Positions 50,708 through 59,481 of a stretch of 64,000 bases of DNA are shown here, in pieces. This DNA is from Acidimicrobiales bacterium (GTDB lineage: Bacteria > Actinomycetota > Acidimicrobiia > Acidimicrobiales > Aldehydirespiratoraceae): assembly GCA_041394245.1 (NCBI GenBank), contig JAWKIR010000002.1, forward strand, positions 992,001-1,056,000. Reading direction: 5' to 3'. The position numbers and the translations under genes are program-made. A model generated the notes under the pieces. It was given only the letters and a program-made list of their open reading frames with translations. It was not told the DNA's origin and made no database searches. Each line of letters starts with the position of its first letter. Position 1 is the first letter of the stretch.

Positions 50708-52501
50708 ATGACCGACGTCGAAGAAGCCAATCTGGGCCGACAACTCAGGCGATGGGGGCCACTCGGTGCGATCGCGTTGATCGTCGTCATCGTCGTGGCC
50801 GTGCTCGTACTGTCGGGAGGCGACGACGGCGACGGCGACGTGCAGACCGATCCCGACACCACCGACCCCGACACCACCGACCCCGACACCACCGATCCCG
50901 ACACCACCGATCCCGACACCACGACGTCGGGTCCCGTCTCCGGCGATCCGATGGAGGCGATCACGGCCGACGGGCGGGTCTCGTGGACCGAGGCCGACGC
51001 GGTCGGTCTCACCGGGGAATTCGACTGGGGCGACAAGTGCGACACCGACCGGGGCACCTATGCGTACCCCGACTTCTTCGCCGGTGAGTGCGTCGTCCCG
51101 TGGGAGGGCGACAACGGCGGCGCGACCGAGACCGGCGTCACCGCCGACACGATCACGATCGTCGTGTACACCGCCCCTGAGGTCGATCCCGTGCTCGACT
51201 ACATCACCGGCCCCATCGCCAACGACGACACTCCCGAGGAGGTCTTCGACACCCATGTGGGGCTGGCCGAGTTCTACGGTTCGTTCTTCGAGACCTACGG
51301 CCGCGATGTCGAACTGGTCCGCTACGCGGCGACGGGCACGAGCGACGACGAGGTCGCAGCCATCGCGGACGCCGAGACGATCGCCCGCGACTACCAGCCG
51401 TTCATGGTGTGGGGCGGTCCCACCCTCCAACTCAACGTCTTCGGTGAGACCCTCGCCGCCAACGGCATCATGTGCAACTGCCTCGGCGGCGCGACCGCGC
51501 AGGAGAACTACCCCTATCTCCACACCGTCACGAAATCCGCCGAACAGAGCCGGATCCTGTTGGCCGAGTACATCGGCAAGCGACTGGCAGGCCGCAACGC
51601 GATCCACAGCCCGGACTTCGCCGACCAGGAACGCTCGTTCGGCTACCTCTACCTCGAGACCGACGACGTCTCGACCCAGGTGGCCGAGAACTTCCGGGAC
51701 CTCCTCGCCGAGGAGTACGGCGTCACCCTCGACCCGTTGATCCCCTACAAGCTCGACCCGTTGACCCTCCAGGAGCAGGCGACCACGATCATCGCGTCGT
51801 TGAAGAGTGCCGGCGTCACCAGCATCGTGTTCGCCGGTGATCCGATCGCGCCGCGCGACTTCACGATCGCGGCGACCGAACAGGAGTACTTCCCGGAGTG
51901 GGTCCTGTCGGGCACGACACTGGTCGACACCTCGGTGTTCGGCCGCACCTACGACCAGCAGCAGTGGGCGCACGCGTTCGGGATGAGCAACACGTCGGTA
52001 CCCATCGCGCGTGAGGTGGGTGGCAACTACTTCCTCTACGAGTGGTTCCACGGGGAGCCGCCTCCCGCCGGCGACACCATCGGGATCCAGTGGCAGGCAT
52101 CGCTCACGTTCGCCCTGCTGCAGGGAACCGGGCCCGACCTCACCCATGAGAGCTTCGCCGACACGATGATGAACGCCGCGCCCACGCGACGGGGAGCGAT
52201 CACCGCACCCTCGATCTCCTTCGGCAGCGACAAGGGGCTCTGGCCCGACGACATCCTTCCCGACGTCAACGGCATCGACGACGTCTCCGAGGTGTGGTGG
52301 GATCCCGACACCATCGGCACCGACGAGCTCGACCGGGAGGGACCCGGTGTCTACCAGTACGTCGACGGCGGCATCCGCTACCTGCCCGGCGAGTGGCCCG
52401 ACACCGACTCGAAGGTCTTCGATCCCGAAGGGGCCATCGATCGCTACGTGACCAGGCCGGAGTCGGAGGACCCGCCGGACTATCCGAGCCCGGCCGGCTG
52501 A
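50708..52501 (+). CDS. Membrane-anchored ABC substrate-binding protein
   Basis: A 597-residue type I periplasmic-binding protein for the adjacent importer. Instead of a lipobox it has one uncleaved-looking membrane anchor (RWGPLGAIALIVVIVVAVLV at about 15-34), then a five-copy DPDTT spacer, then a two-lobed binding domain (ETGVTADTITIVVYTAPEVD, VWGGPTLQLNVFGETLAAN, SAGVTSIVFAGDPIAPRDF). Cys pairs (GDKCDTDRG with GECVVPW; MCNCLGG) may form disulfides. It would capture an amino-acid-like or related ligand outside the membrane. It lies 28 bases after the fused ATPase gene. Its size is above the usual 400 residues. Confidence 0.88.
   Translation: MTDVEEANLGRQLRRWGPLGAIALIVVIVVAVLVLSGGDDGDGDVQTDPDTTDPDTTDPDTTDPDTTDPDTTTSGPVSGDPMEAITADGRVSWTEADAVGLTGEFDWGDKCDTDRGTYAYPDFFAGECVVPWEGDNGGATETGVTADTITIVVYTAPEVDPVLDYITGPIANDDTPEEVFDTHVGLAEFYGSFFETYGRDVELVRYAATGTSDDEVAAIADAETIARDYQPFMVWGGPTLQLNVFGETLAANGIMCNCLGGATAQENYPYLHTVTKSAEQSRILLAEYIGKRLAGRNAIHSPDFADQERSFGYLYLETDDVSTQVAENFRDLLAEEYGVTLDPLIPYKLDPLTLQEQATTIIASLKSAGVTSIVFAGDPIAPRDFTIAATEQEYFPEWVLSGTTLVDTSVFGRTYDQQQWAHAFGMSNTSVPIAREVGGNYFLYEWFHGEPPPAGDTIGIQWQASLTFALLQGTGPDLTHESFADTMMNAAPTRRGAITAPSISFGSDKGLWPDDILPDVNGIDDVSEVWWDPDTIGTDELDREGPGVYQYVDGGIRYLPGEWPDTDSKVFDPEGAIDRYVTRPESEDPPDYPSPAG
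50849..50923 (+). repeat. Five tandem 15-base units in the binding-protein linker
   Basis: Units of GA(T/C)CCCGACACCACC encode DPDTT five times between the membrane anchor and the binding domain. Near-perfect units in a disordered spacer suggest copy-number variation between strains. Confidence 0.9.
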
Positions 52502-53589
52502 GCCTCGGTCGGGGTGCCGGCGCTCCAGGTGACCTCCACCTGGAGCGCGTCGGTGAGCGCCACGAGATCGGCTCGACGACCGGGGGTGATCGACCCCCGG
52601 TCGTCGAGCCCGAGCACGCGAGCCGGGTTCGTCGAGGCCGCAGCCAGTGCGTCGACGAGAGCGATCCCCACGACATCGACGCAATAGCGAACGGCGGCGT
52701 CCATGCGCAGGGCGCTTCCGGCGAGGGTTCCATCGGCGAGCCGCGGGGCACCGTCGACGAGCGCGACCCCCGCGTCGCCCAGACGACCCGCCCGCCACCC
52801 CGTCGCGTCGGTGACCAGCACGATCCGGGACGGCCCCTTGGCCCGCCAGGCGAGGCGGAGCACCCGTGGGTCGACATGGATGCCGTCGGCGATCAGGCAG
52901 ATGGCGAGCCGGTCGTCACTCAGCGCGACACCCAGCGCGCCGGGCTCGCGTTGGTGCAGCACGCCCGACGCGTTGAACGCGTGGGTGAACAGCCGTGCGC
53001 CGGCATCGATCGCCCTCTCGGTCTGGCCCGCGTCGGCGGTGGTGTGGCCGAGTGAACAGACGACTCCCCGACCGTCGAGCCGTGCGATGGCATCGACGAC
53101 TCCCCCGCACTCGGGGCCGAGGGTCATGAGGCGGACCGAGGTCGGCAGCGCGTCCAGCCAGGCGAGGTCGACATCGATCGGACCGTCGGCGGGGTGGGCG
53201 CCGCGGGCTGCGCCGAGGAACGGGCCCTCGAGATGGATGCCGACCGGATCCGGACCCGCGTCGACGGCCATGAAGCCGCGCAGACGTTCCACTCGCTCGC
53301 TGAGCACCTCCAACGGCGCCGAGATGAGGGTCGGCAGCCACGACGTCACGCCCTGTTCGAGCAGGAGACCGTTGATCCGGCGCCACCCGACCTCGTCGGC
53401 CGTGGCGAGGTCGACGTCGTCGTGACCGTTGACCTGGAGATCGATGAACCCGGGCGCGACCAGATGGTGCTCGGGCCGGGCGCGGCAGGGCCGGACGTCG
53501 ACGATCGTCCCGTGGTCGACCACGACCTCGTGGTCGACGAGGACGCCGTCGGGCGTGACCAGGCGACCGGCGCCGATGACGTCGATCAG
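52480..53589 (-). CDS. nagA: N-acetylglucosamine-6-phosphate deacetylase
   Basis: A roughly 369-residue amidohydrolase that removes acetate from GlcNAc-6-phosphate in amino-sugar recycling. Seen: VAPGFIDLQVNGHDDVDL, the metal-binding HLEGPFLGAARGAHP, CSLGHTTADAGQTERAIDAG, LFTHAFNASGVLHQREPG, ICLIADGIHVDPRVLRLAWR and the late catalytic Asp in IVLVTDATGW. The first in-frame ATG/GTG/TTG start is too far in; CTG at 53589, overlapping the upstream stop (ACTGA), would give the full first strand. The start is therefore provisional. It follows the acyl-CoA ligase gene with a four-base overlap. The 3' end overlaps the binding-protein gene by 22 bases, convergently. Confidence 0.85.
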   Translation of the reverse strand: MIDVIGAGRLVTPDGVLVDHEVVVDHGTIVDVRPCRARPEHHLVAPGFIDLQVNGHDDVDLATADEVGWRRINGLLLEQGVTSWLPTLISAPLEVLSERVERLRGFMAVDAGPDPVGIHLEGPFLGAARGAHPADGPIDVDLAWLDALPTSVRLMTLGPECGGVVDAIARLDGRGVVCSLGHTTADAGQTERAIDAGARLFTHAFNASGVLHQREPGALGVALSDDRLAICLIADGIHVDPRVLRLAWRAKGPSRIVLVTDATGWRAGRLGDAGVALVDGAPRLADGTLAGSALRMDAAVRYCVDVVGIALVDALAAASTNPARVLGLDDRGSITPGRRADLVALTDALQVEVTWSAGTPTEAQPAGLG

Positions 53590-55136
53590 TTGTCCCGATC
53601 TCTGAGTTCGCGGCGCAGGATCTTGCCCGACGCGCTCTTGGGGATGACGTCGATCTCTTCGAGCAGACGGATCTGCTTGTAGCTGACCAGGTGCTCTCCG
53701 ACGAACGCCTGGACCTCTTCGAGGCTCAGCGATGCCCCGGGAGCCAGCGTGACGAACGCCTTCGGGAGCTCGCCCACCGCATCGTCGGGCACGCCGATCA
53801 CCGCGACATCGACCACCGCCGGGTGGGTGATCAGGAGGGCTTCGAGTTCCGCCGGCGGCACCTGGAAGCCGTTGTACTTGATCAGCTCCTTGATCCGGTC
53901 GACGATCGAGTAGTGCCCGTGGTCGTCGATGATGGCGACATCGCCGGTGTGGAGCCACCCGTCTTCGTCGATGGTGGCCGCGGTCGCCTCGGGGTTGTTG
54001 AGATAGCCCGTCATGACCATCGGACCACGCACCCAGAGTTCGCCCCGCTCGCCGACCGGCTGGTCCTCGCCAGACTCGGGATCGACGATGCGACACTCGA
54101 CGTTGGAGATCGCCACCCCGCTGGTGCCCGGTCGTCCCTGCCCCTCGACGGTGCTGTGGGTCACGGGGCTGAGCTCGGTCATGCCGTAGCCCTGGATGAC
54201 CTCGACACCGATACGGGCGCCGGCCTCGTTGGCCAGCTCGGCGCCCAACGGAGCTGCGCCGGAGAAGACCTGCTTGAGCGATGACAGGTCGTAGTCGTCG
54301 ACCTGCGGCGCCTTGGCGAGCCCGAGGACCATCGGCGGCACCGCGAAGAAGCGGGTGATCTTCTCGTTCTGCACGAGAGCGAGTGCCTGATCGAGATCGA
54401 AGCGGGGCATCGTCACCACCCGAACACCATTGGCGATCAGCCCGTTCATCAGCACCTGCATGCCGTAGATGTGGAAGAAGGGCAGGGCGGCCAGCCCGGC
54501 CTCGTCGTCGCCGTAGTCGAGGACGTGCTCCATCTGGCAGATGTTGGCCACGAGGTTGTAGTGGGTGAGCATCACACCCTTGGGCAGGCCGGTCGTACCC
54601 GACGAGTAGGGCAGCACCACCACATGGGTCCGGGGGTCAACCTCGACCTGGTCGATCGGGTCGGCGAAGAGCGACGCCATGGGGGTCGCCCCCTCGGCCT
54701 CGCCCATGACGAACAGCTCCTCGACGTCGGTTCCTTCCATGGCCGTGGTCGCCACGTCGGCGAACATCGGCACGGTCAGCAGCAGCGACGCGCCCGCATC
54801 CTGCAGCTGGAAACGGACCTCTTCGGCGCCATACGTGGGGTTGATGGTGGTAATCGTGCCGCCGGCGACGGCGACGGCATGGAACACGATCGCGTATTCC
54901 GGGACGTTGGGCGCCATGATCCCGAGCACGGAACCCGGCCCGAAGCCACGGGCCTGCAGGCCACCGGCCATGCGGTGCACGGCCTCGCGCAGCGCCGCGA
55001 ACGTGTAGCCCGACGAGTGGCCGTCGGTGATCGCGATCTTGTCGGGCGTGGACGCCGCTCGGCGCAGCACGAACTCGGTGACCGGCATCACGGGGATCTC
55101 GACGTCGGGCAGAGGGCTGGTGTGGATGATGGGCAT
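53586..55136 (-). CDS. Acyl-CoA/4-coumarate-CoA ligase-like AMP-forming enzyme
   Basis: A 516-residue ANL-superfamily ligase that activates a carboxylic acid to acyl-AMP and then acyl-CoA. Seen: the P-loop LPYSSGTTGLPKGVMLTH, the A5 motif EVIQGYGMTELSPVTH, GELWVRGPMVMTGYLNNPEA, the hinge YSIVDRIKELIKYNGFQVPP and the catalytic Lys in PKSASGKILRREL. The pattern matches plant-type 4-coumarate-CoA ligases and bacterial medium-chain FadD homologues. ATG 55136 is chosen with a GAAAGG Shine-Dalgarno just upstream. The stop overlaps the presumed nagA start. The substrate is not determinable. Confidence 0.92.
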   Translation of the reverse strand: MPIIHTSPLPDVEIPVMPVTEFVLRRAASTPDKIAITDGHSSGYTFAALREAVHRMAGGLQARGFGPGSVLGIMAPNVPEYAIVFHAVAVAGGTITTINPTYGAEEVRFQLQDAGASLLLTVPMFADVATTAMEGTDVEELFVMGEAEGATPMASLFADPIDQVEVDPRTHVVVLPYSSGTTGLPKGVMLTHYNLVANICQMEHVLDYGDDEAGLAALPFFHIYGMQVLMNGLIANGVRVVTMPRFDLDQALALVQNEKITRFFAVPPMVLGLAKAPQVDDYDLSSLKQVFSGAAPLGAELANEAGARIGVEVIQGYGMTELSPVTHSTVEGQGRPGTSGVAISNVECRIVDPESGEDQPVGERGELWVRGPMVMTGYLNNPEATAATIDEDGWLHTGDVAIIDDHGHYSIVDRIKELIKYNGFQVPPAELEALLITHPAVVDVAVIGVPDDAVGELPKAFVTLAPGASLSLEEVQAFVGEHLVSYKQIRLLEEIDVIPKSASGKILRRELRDRDN

Positions 55137-55254
55137 GTCGGGACCTTTCTCGCGGCGGCGAATGGTAGCCCAGTTGGGTCGAACGGCACTTTCCCCTGGG
55201 CCGAACGAATTGCGCCTCTTCCCTGCCATCGTTGCGAGTCGTACCGTGAGCTGC

Positions 55255-55659
55255 ATGGGAATCGAAGCACCACACATCGACCGGCTTCTCCCCCGTCACG
55301 ATCCCGCGATCAATCTCGATCTCTCGTGGAACGTGCGAGTGGAACGGAGCGGCTTCTTCAAGCAGCACCGTGAGGAGGTCTCGGCGGCCGCCTGGATCCG
55401 TGACATCTCGCTCGAGGGTGCCCTCGTCGAGGTCCCCGACAGCAACGTCCACGCCGTCGGCGACCACGTCAACGTGCGCTTCCGCGGTATCGACGGCCGG
55501 GCGATGATCCGTCATTGCCGGCAAGGCAACGACGGCATGCTGCTCTATGGCGTCCGGTTCCTCCCCGTGCCGATGTTCAAGGAGGCCATCGACGCGGTCG
55601 TCGGCGATCTCCGGGGCCACTCCGCCGAGCTGAGCACGGCCTGGCAGCGCCAGAACTGA
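55255..55659 (+). CDS. PilZ-domain c-di-GMP-binding protein
   Basis: A 134-residue, single PilZ domain. The c-di-GMP motifs are recognisable: basic residues in NVRVERSGFFKQHREEVSAA and the DISLEGALVE turn (D-x-S-x-x-G), followed by beta strands NVRFRGIDGRAMIRHCRQGN and LLYGVRFLPVPM. As an isolated domain it would act as a small adapter that changes partner on binding c-di-GMP. It is the second PilZ protein in the window (the other is fused to a glycosyltransferase-like protein). It is divergent from the acyl-CoA ligase with 118 bases between. Confidence 0.83.
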   Translation: MGIEAPHIDRLLPRHDPAINLDLSWNVRVERSGFFKQHREEVSAAAWIRDISLEGALVEVPDSNVHAVGDHVNVRFRGIDGRAMIRHCRQGNDGMLLYGVRFLPVPMFKEAIDAVVGDLRGHSAELSTAWQRQN

Positions 55660-55678
55660 CAACACCAGCCCGAAGAAT

Positions 55679-56698
55679 TCAGGCGGCGGCGTCGAACTCG
55701 GCGAGCACCCGATCGGCCTCGGCGTGCGTGGCGATCCGCTCGAGCAGGATGCGTCGCGACTCGTCTGCGGCGAGCGCCGGTTGGTCGACGGTCGCCCATC
55801 TCACGAGTCCGTCCCAGAATCGATCGATGATCTCGGCTCCGGAGACGGACCCACCGTCGAGGGTCCTGAACCACACGGACCGCATCTCGCCCAGGTAGAG
55901 GTTGAGCGACCGCACGTGGATCGACTCGTCGGTGCGGATCCGCTCGACGATCTCGGCCGCGAGTTCCGCCTCGTCGCGGCGATCGAGGAAGAGATCCGGG
56001 GTGCGGAGCACCTGCTGCGTGTCGGCGAACCCGAGCTCGGCCCGGAACTCGATGATCAGCAGGTTGGCGAGGAACGAGACCATGCCCTCGATCTCGGGCG
56101 CGATCTCCGGCACGTGGCGGGTCCCGGCATCGGCGCGGCCGATGTTCTCCGGCGGATCCACGTCGGGAAATGCCCCGGCGCCGAGCGCAAGGTCGCGGGC
56201 GGCGAACCACATCGCATCGTGACCCCCGATGCCCTGGTCGGGGAGTCCACCCTCGTCGAGACCGTGGGCGAGCAAGAGGCCCTTGTTGAGGTGTCCGATC
56301 GCCATCTCGGAGATGTCGTCGACGATCGCGTCCTGAAGATCGGGGAACGACATCTCGGCCAAGAGTCGGCCCCGAGCCTCGATCTTGCCGATGACGGTGA
56401 GCGAGTTCCAGAACGGCAGCCCGAGGCCGTTGCGCAGGAGCACGGCCTGCTGCTCCGCGTTCGGGATCCGCAGACCTTCGAGCAGGTCGGCCGACGCCCC
56501 GAACGGTTCACCTCCCCGAGAGCGCAACGCGGCTTCCCATGCGGCCAGCGCCGGCTCACGGACCAATGCCCGCGGCGGCTGGTAGGTGCCGTCGGCCAAC
56601 ATGCCGCCGTGGAGGCGCTGCCCGAGGACCACGTGGGGATCCGCGTAGTCGTGGTCGGCGAGGAGTTCTTCCTGGCTGTAGGTCAGGCGAGCAGACAT
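55679..56698 (-). CDS. Hypothetical helical protein, ferritin-like features
   Basis: Function not recognised. The 339-residue protein is mostly helical. Features reminiscent of diiron or ferritin-like bundles: SEMAIGHLNKGLLLAHGLDE, MVSFLANLLIIEFRAELGF and a Glu-x-x-His-type ERIRTDESIHVRSLNLYLGE. The spacing of Glu and His on these helices could hold a metal pair, but the set of ligands is incomplete by eye. No signal or membrane segment. It follows the P450 gene by 4 bases on the same strand and is probably cotranscribed with it, suggesting a role in the same oxidation pathway. Confidence 0.6.
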   Translation of the reverse strand: MSARLTYSQEELLADHDYADPHVVLGQRLHGGMLADGTYQPPRALVREPALAAWEAALRSRGGEPFGASADLLEGLRIPNAEQQAVLLRNGLGLPFWNSLTVIGKIEARGRLLAEMSFPDLQDAIVDDISEMAIGHLNKGLLLAHGLDEGGLPDQGIGGHDAMWFAARDLALGAGAFPDVDPPENIGRADAGTRHVPEIAPEIEGMVSFLANLLIIEFRAELGFADTQQVLRTPDLFLDRRDEAELAAEIVERIRTDESIHVRSLNLYLGEMRSVWFRTLDGGSVSGAEIIDRFWDGLVRWATVDQPALAADESRRILLERIATHAEADRVLAEFDAAA

Positions 56699-56702
56699 GT
56701 AC

Positions 56703-57908
56703 TCAGCCTAGGTCGACAGCCAATTCGTCGAGGCCTCGCAGATTCATCCGACCGTTCCACACCGGATCGCCGATCACTCGGGCGCTCGGGAACCGACGGA
56801 GGAATCCACCGATCGCCACCTGCCCCTCGAGCTTCGCCAGCGACGCGCCGAGGCAGTAGTGGATCCCGCTGCCGAACGACACGTGCTGCCCCGCGTCGGC
56901 CCGGCGAATGTCGAGCTCGTCGGCCGAATCACCGAACTTCTCGGGATCACGGTTGGCCGAAGCCAGCCAGGTCTGGATGAAGCTCCGCGCCGGAATCTCG
57001 ACGCCTCGCAGCTCGAAGTCGGTGACCGCGATACGCCGGGAGAACTGCACCGGGGAGATGTAGCGGAGCAGCTCGTCGACTGCGCCGGCATCGAGCGACG
57101 CGTCGGCCCGCAACTCCTCGCACTGCTCGGGGTTTCGCAGCAGCTTCCAGATGCCGGTGCCGATGAGATTCACGGTTGTCTCGTGTCCGGCCACGAACAG
57201 GAGCGAGACCTGGTCTCGCAGTTCCTTCGCGGTGAGTCGATCACCGTCCTCCTCGGCCTCGATCAGGGCCGTGAGCAGGTCGTCGGCCGGGTTCGCCCGC
57301 TTCCACTCGATGACCGCGTCGAGGTGTTGGTTGAGCGCGGAGTTGGCGGCGAAGGCCGCCGACAGCTCGTCTTCGCTCAGGATCGGATCGAGCGTCTTCA
57401 CGATCGCGCCCGACCAGTCGCGGATCTGGTCCTTGTCCGCTTCGGGCATTCCCAGCATCTCGGAGATCACGTCGAACGGGAGCGGAAAGGCCAGCCGATC
57501 GATGACGTCGGTGATGCCCTCGGCGGCCATCGTCTCGAGTGCGCGGTCGACCATCTCCTCGACGCGCGGGCGCAACGCCTCGATGGTCCGTGGAGTGAAC
57601 GCCTTGCTCACGAGTCGGCGAAGCCTCGTGTGATCGGGCGGATCCATGCCGAGGATCGACTCGAACTCCTCGAACTCCGCCAGCCCCTCGCGCAGATCAC
57701 CTCTGGACATCTCCCCGAAGTCGGCGTTGGCGTCGTCGACGCTCAGCGACGGGTCGCGCAGCACGGTGAAGACGTCGTCGTAGCGGAACAGCGAGAAGCC
57801 GCCGATGACCAGTGGATGCACCGGGTCCGCGGCACGCATCTCGGCCAGATGTGGCCACGGGTCCTCGGCGAATCCGTCGTGGAACGGGTTGAAGATGGGG
57901 CCGGTCAT
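56703..57908 (-). CDS. Cytochrome P450
   Basis: A 401-residue heme-thiolate monooxygenase of the bacterial class. Seen: the PPDHTRLRRLVSKAFTPR region, the I-helix oxygen-activating motif FVAGHETTVNLIGTG, the K-helix ExxR in DELLRYISPVQ, and the heme-binding FGSGIHYCLGASLAKLEGQV with the axial Cys. Length and order fit CYP107/CYP125-like soluble enzymes; substrate unknown. No ferredoxin gene lies beside it. The protein starts ATG at 57908, divergent from the CobW gene with 31 bases between. Confidence 0.95.
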   Translation of the reverse strand: MTGPIFNPFHDGFAEDPWPHLAEMRAADPVHPLVIGGFSLFRYDDVFTVLRDPSLSVDDANADFGEMSRGDLREGLAEFEEFESILGMDPPDHTRLRRLVSKAFTPRTIEALRPRVEEMVDRALETMAAEGITDVIDRLAFPLPFDVISEMLGMPEADKDQIRDWSGAIVKTLDPILSEDELSAAFAANSALNQHLDAVIEWKRANPADDLLTALIEAEEDGDRLTAKELRDQVSLLFVAGHETTVNLIGTGIWKLLRNPEQCEELRADASLDAGAVDELLRYISPVQFSRRIAVTDFELRGVEIPARSFIQTWLASANRDPEKFGDSADELDIRRADAGQHVSFGSGIHYCLGASLAKLEGQVAIGGFLRRFPSARVIGDPVWNGRMNLRGLDELAVDLG

Positions 57909-57939
57909 GGTCCGACGCTAGCCGGGTAGCGTCAGCCGC

Positions 57940-58839
57940 ATGGATGAGGTCATTGCCCCTTGGGACGGTCGCCGGGTGCCGGTGACCCTGCTGGGCGGCT
58001 ACCTCGGATCCGGCAAGACGACGATCATCAATGCCGTCCTCGCCAGGACCGATCGCCCCATCGCCGTTCTCGTGAACGACGTCGGCGCCGTCAACATCGA
58101 CGCGTCGCTCGTGCGGCGACGCCACGGTGACACGATCGAACTGACCGACGGTTGTGTCTGCTGCAGCCTCGCCGGAGGGCTCGCCGCGGCGTTCGACAGC
58201 CTCCGAGCCCGCCCCGAACCTCCCGACCATGTCATCGTCGAACTGAGCGGAGTGGCCGACCCGGCGAGGGTGGCCCCGTGGGCCGGCAGCGACGGCTTCC
58301 GCCTCGATGGCATCGTCGTGCTGATCGACAGCGAGCAGTTCGTGGAACGACTCGACGACCCGACCACCGGGCCATCGGTCCGCCAACAGATCGAGGCTGC
58401 GGATCTCTTCGTCCTCTCGAAGCTCGACCTCGCCTCCGCCGATCGACGACAGGAGACCGAACGCCGCCTGAGCGACCTCGCGCCGACGGTGCCGATCCTC
58501 GACGCCGCAGACGCGATCGCCACCGCATCGTTCCTCGATCTCGCGACCCGCCGACCGGGAGGTGTGGCCACCACTCCCCCGCCCGAGCTGTTCGACGCCC
58601 ACGACGTCCACCTCCTCCCGGTTCCGCACCCGATCGACCGGACCGATTTCGAGGGCATCGTCGCGTCGCTGCCGGCATCGACACTGCGCGCCAAGGGCAT
58701 CGCCGTCACCCCCGACGGGACACGCCTGCTCGCCCAGGTCGTGGGTCGCCGCCGCACGGTGACCGAACTCCCCGATGCCGAGGCTCAGCCACCCACCGAT
58801 CTGGTCGTGATCACCCCTCGAGGGGCTCCGGCTCCGTGA
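57940..58839 (+). CDS. CobW/COG0523-family GTP-binding protein
   Basis: A 299-residue metallochaperone-type GTPase. Seen: Walker A LLGGYLGSGKTTIINAVLA, the switch-region NDVGAVNIDASLV, the family's Cys motif GCVCCSLAGGLAAA (CxCC), Walker B-like HVIVELSGVADPARV, and the base-recognition LSKLDLAS (the NKxD equivalent, with Ser for Asn). A C-terminal small domain ends in VVITPRGAPAP. Members deliver zinc or cobalt to client enzymes; no client or Zur box is visible here. The 3' end overlaps a short antisense frame and lies 81 bases from the Nudix stop. Confidence 0.88.
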   Translation: MDEVIAPWDGRRVPVTLLGGYLGSGKTTIINAVLARTDRPIAVLVNDVGAVNIDASLVRRRHGDTIELTDGCVCCSLAGGLAAAFDSLRARPEPPDHVIVELSGVADPARVAPWAGSDGFRLDGIVVLIDSEQFVERLDDPTTGPSVRQQIEAADLFVLSKLDLASADRRQETERRLSDLAPTVPILDAADAIATASFLDLATRRPGGVATTPPPELFDAHDVHLLPVPHPIDRTDFEGIVASLPASTLRAKGIAVTPDGTRLLAQVVGRRRTVTELPDAEAQPPTDLVVITPRGAPAP

Positions 58840-58924
58840 GGTCCTCGAACCAGGGATCGACCGGCGGACCGTCAGCGCTCCGCACGAGCGCCCGGCCGGC
58901 CCGGCGACGCCGCTCCGCAGTCAC
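58811..58924 (-). CDS. Possible 37-residue small protein
   Basis: A very short frame whose GTG overlaps the Nudix stop by four bases (GTGA), the coupling seen elsewhere in this genome. It encodes a basic N terminus (TAERRRRAGRALVRSADG) and an acidic end (PWFEDLTEPEPLEG). No family is recognised, and the frame overlaps the CobW gene by 29 bases. The coupling is the only support. Confidence 0.35.
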   Translation of the reverse strand: MTAERRRRAGRALVRSADGPPVDPWFEDLTEPEPLEG

Positions 58925-59391
58925 GGTGCGACCTCGGCCTCGAGACGATCGAGGAAGGGCAGCATCCCCTTCACCAGCTTCTGTCGAGCGTCGTCGAGCC
59001 TCATCCACGCCGCCCGATCGACCTCCGGGAACACCTCGGTGCGGCCGGACTTCGGCGGCCACTCCATCTCGAAGGTGTTGCTGACGACCTGCGACGCGTC
59101 GAAGTCGGCCTGACGGGCGAACACATGGTTCGTCTTCCGGCCCGCCCGGCAGGGACCCAGATCCGTGGTGGGACCGTCGGCCGGCGCCGAACCCATCTCC
59201 TCGGCGAACTCCCGCAGAGCGACTGCGAGAAGGTCGTGGTCGTCATCCTCTCGGAGTCCTTTGGGAATCGTCCACGCGTGGTCGTCCTTCGTCGACCAGA
59301 ACGGCCCACCCATGTGCGCGAGCAGCACCTGCAGATCGCCGTCGACCCGGCGATACAGGAGAAGTCCGACGCTCAGGAGCGGTGTGCCCAT
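58921..59391 (-). CDS. Nudix hydrolase
   Basis: A 156-residue hydrolase of nucleoside-diphosphate-linked compounds. The Nudix box is recognisable as PKGLREDDDHDLLAVALREF followed by AEEMG, with the REFAEE core intact. It has one extra residue before REF and lacks the usual upstream Glu. The HMGGPFWSTKDDHAWTIPKG start and the later VFPEVDRAAWMRLDDARQKL place it in the NTP-PPase-like DUF group often seen in actinobacteria. The substrate is unknown. It starts at 59391, divergent from the acyltransferase gene. Confidence 0.87.
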   Translation of the reverse strand: MGTPLLSVGLLLYRRVDGDLQVLLAHMGGPFWSTKDDHAWTIPKGLREDDDHDLLAVALREFAEEMGSAPADGPTTDLGPCRAGRKTNHVFARQADFDASQVVSNTFEMEWPPKSGRTEVFPEVDRAAWMRLDDARQKLVKGMLPFLDRLEAEVAP

Positions 59392-59481
59392 CGGTCCTCA
59401 CCGTAGGTCGTGGCGACGTGGCGGGAGCGCGAGACCCGCCCGCGCTTCATTTCCCGCCGTCCGGCTGCCGATAGAGGTTCC

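Noticed and set aside
50849..50923. CRISPR-like repeat array
   Set aside because: The units are contiguous without spacers and encode DPDTT within a linker.
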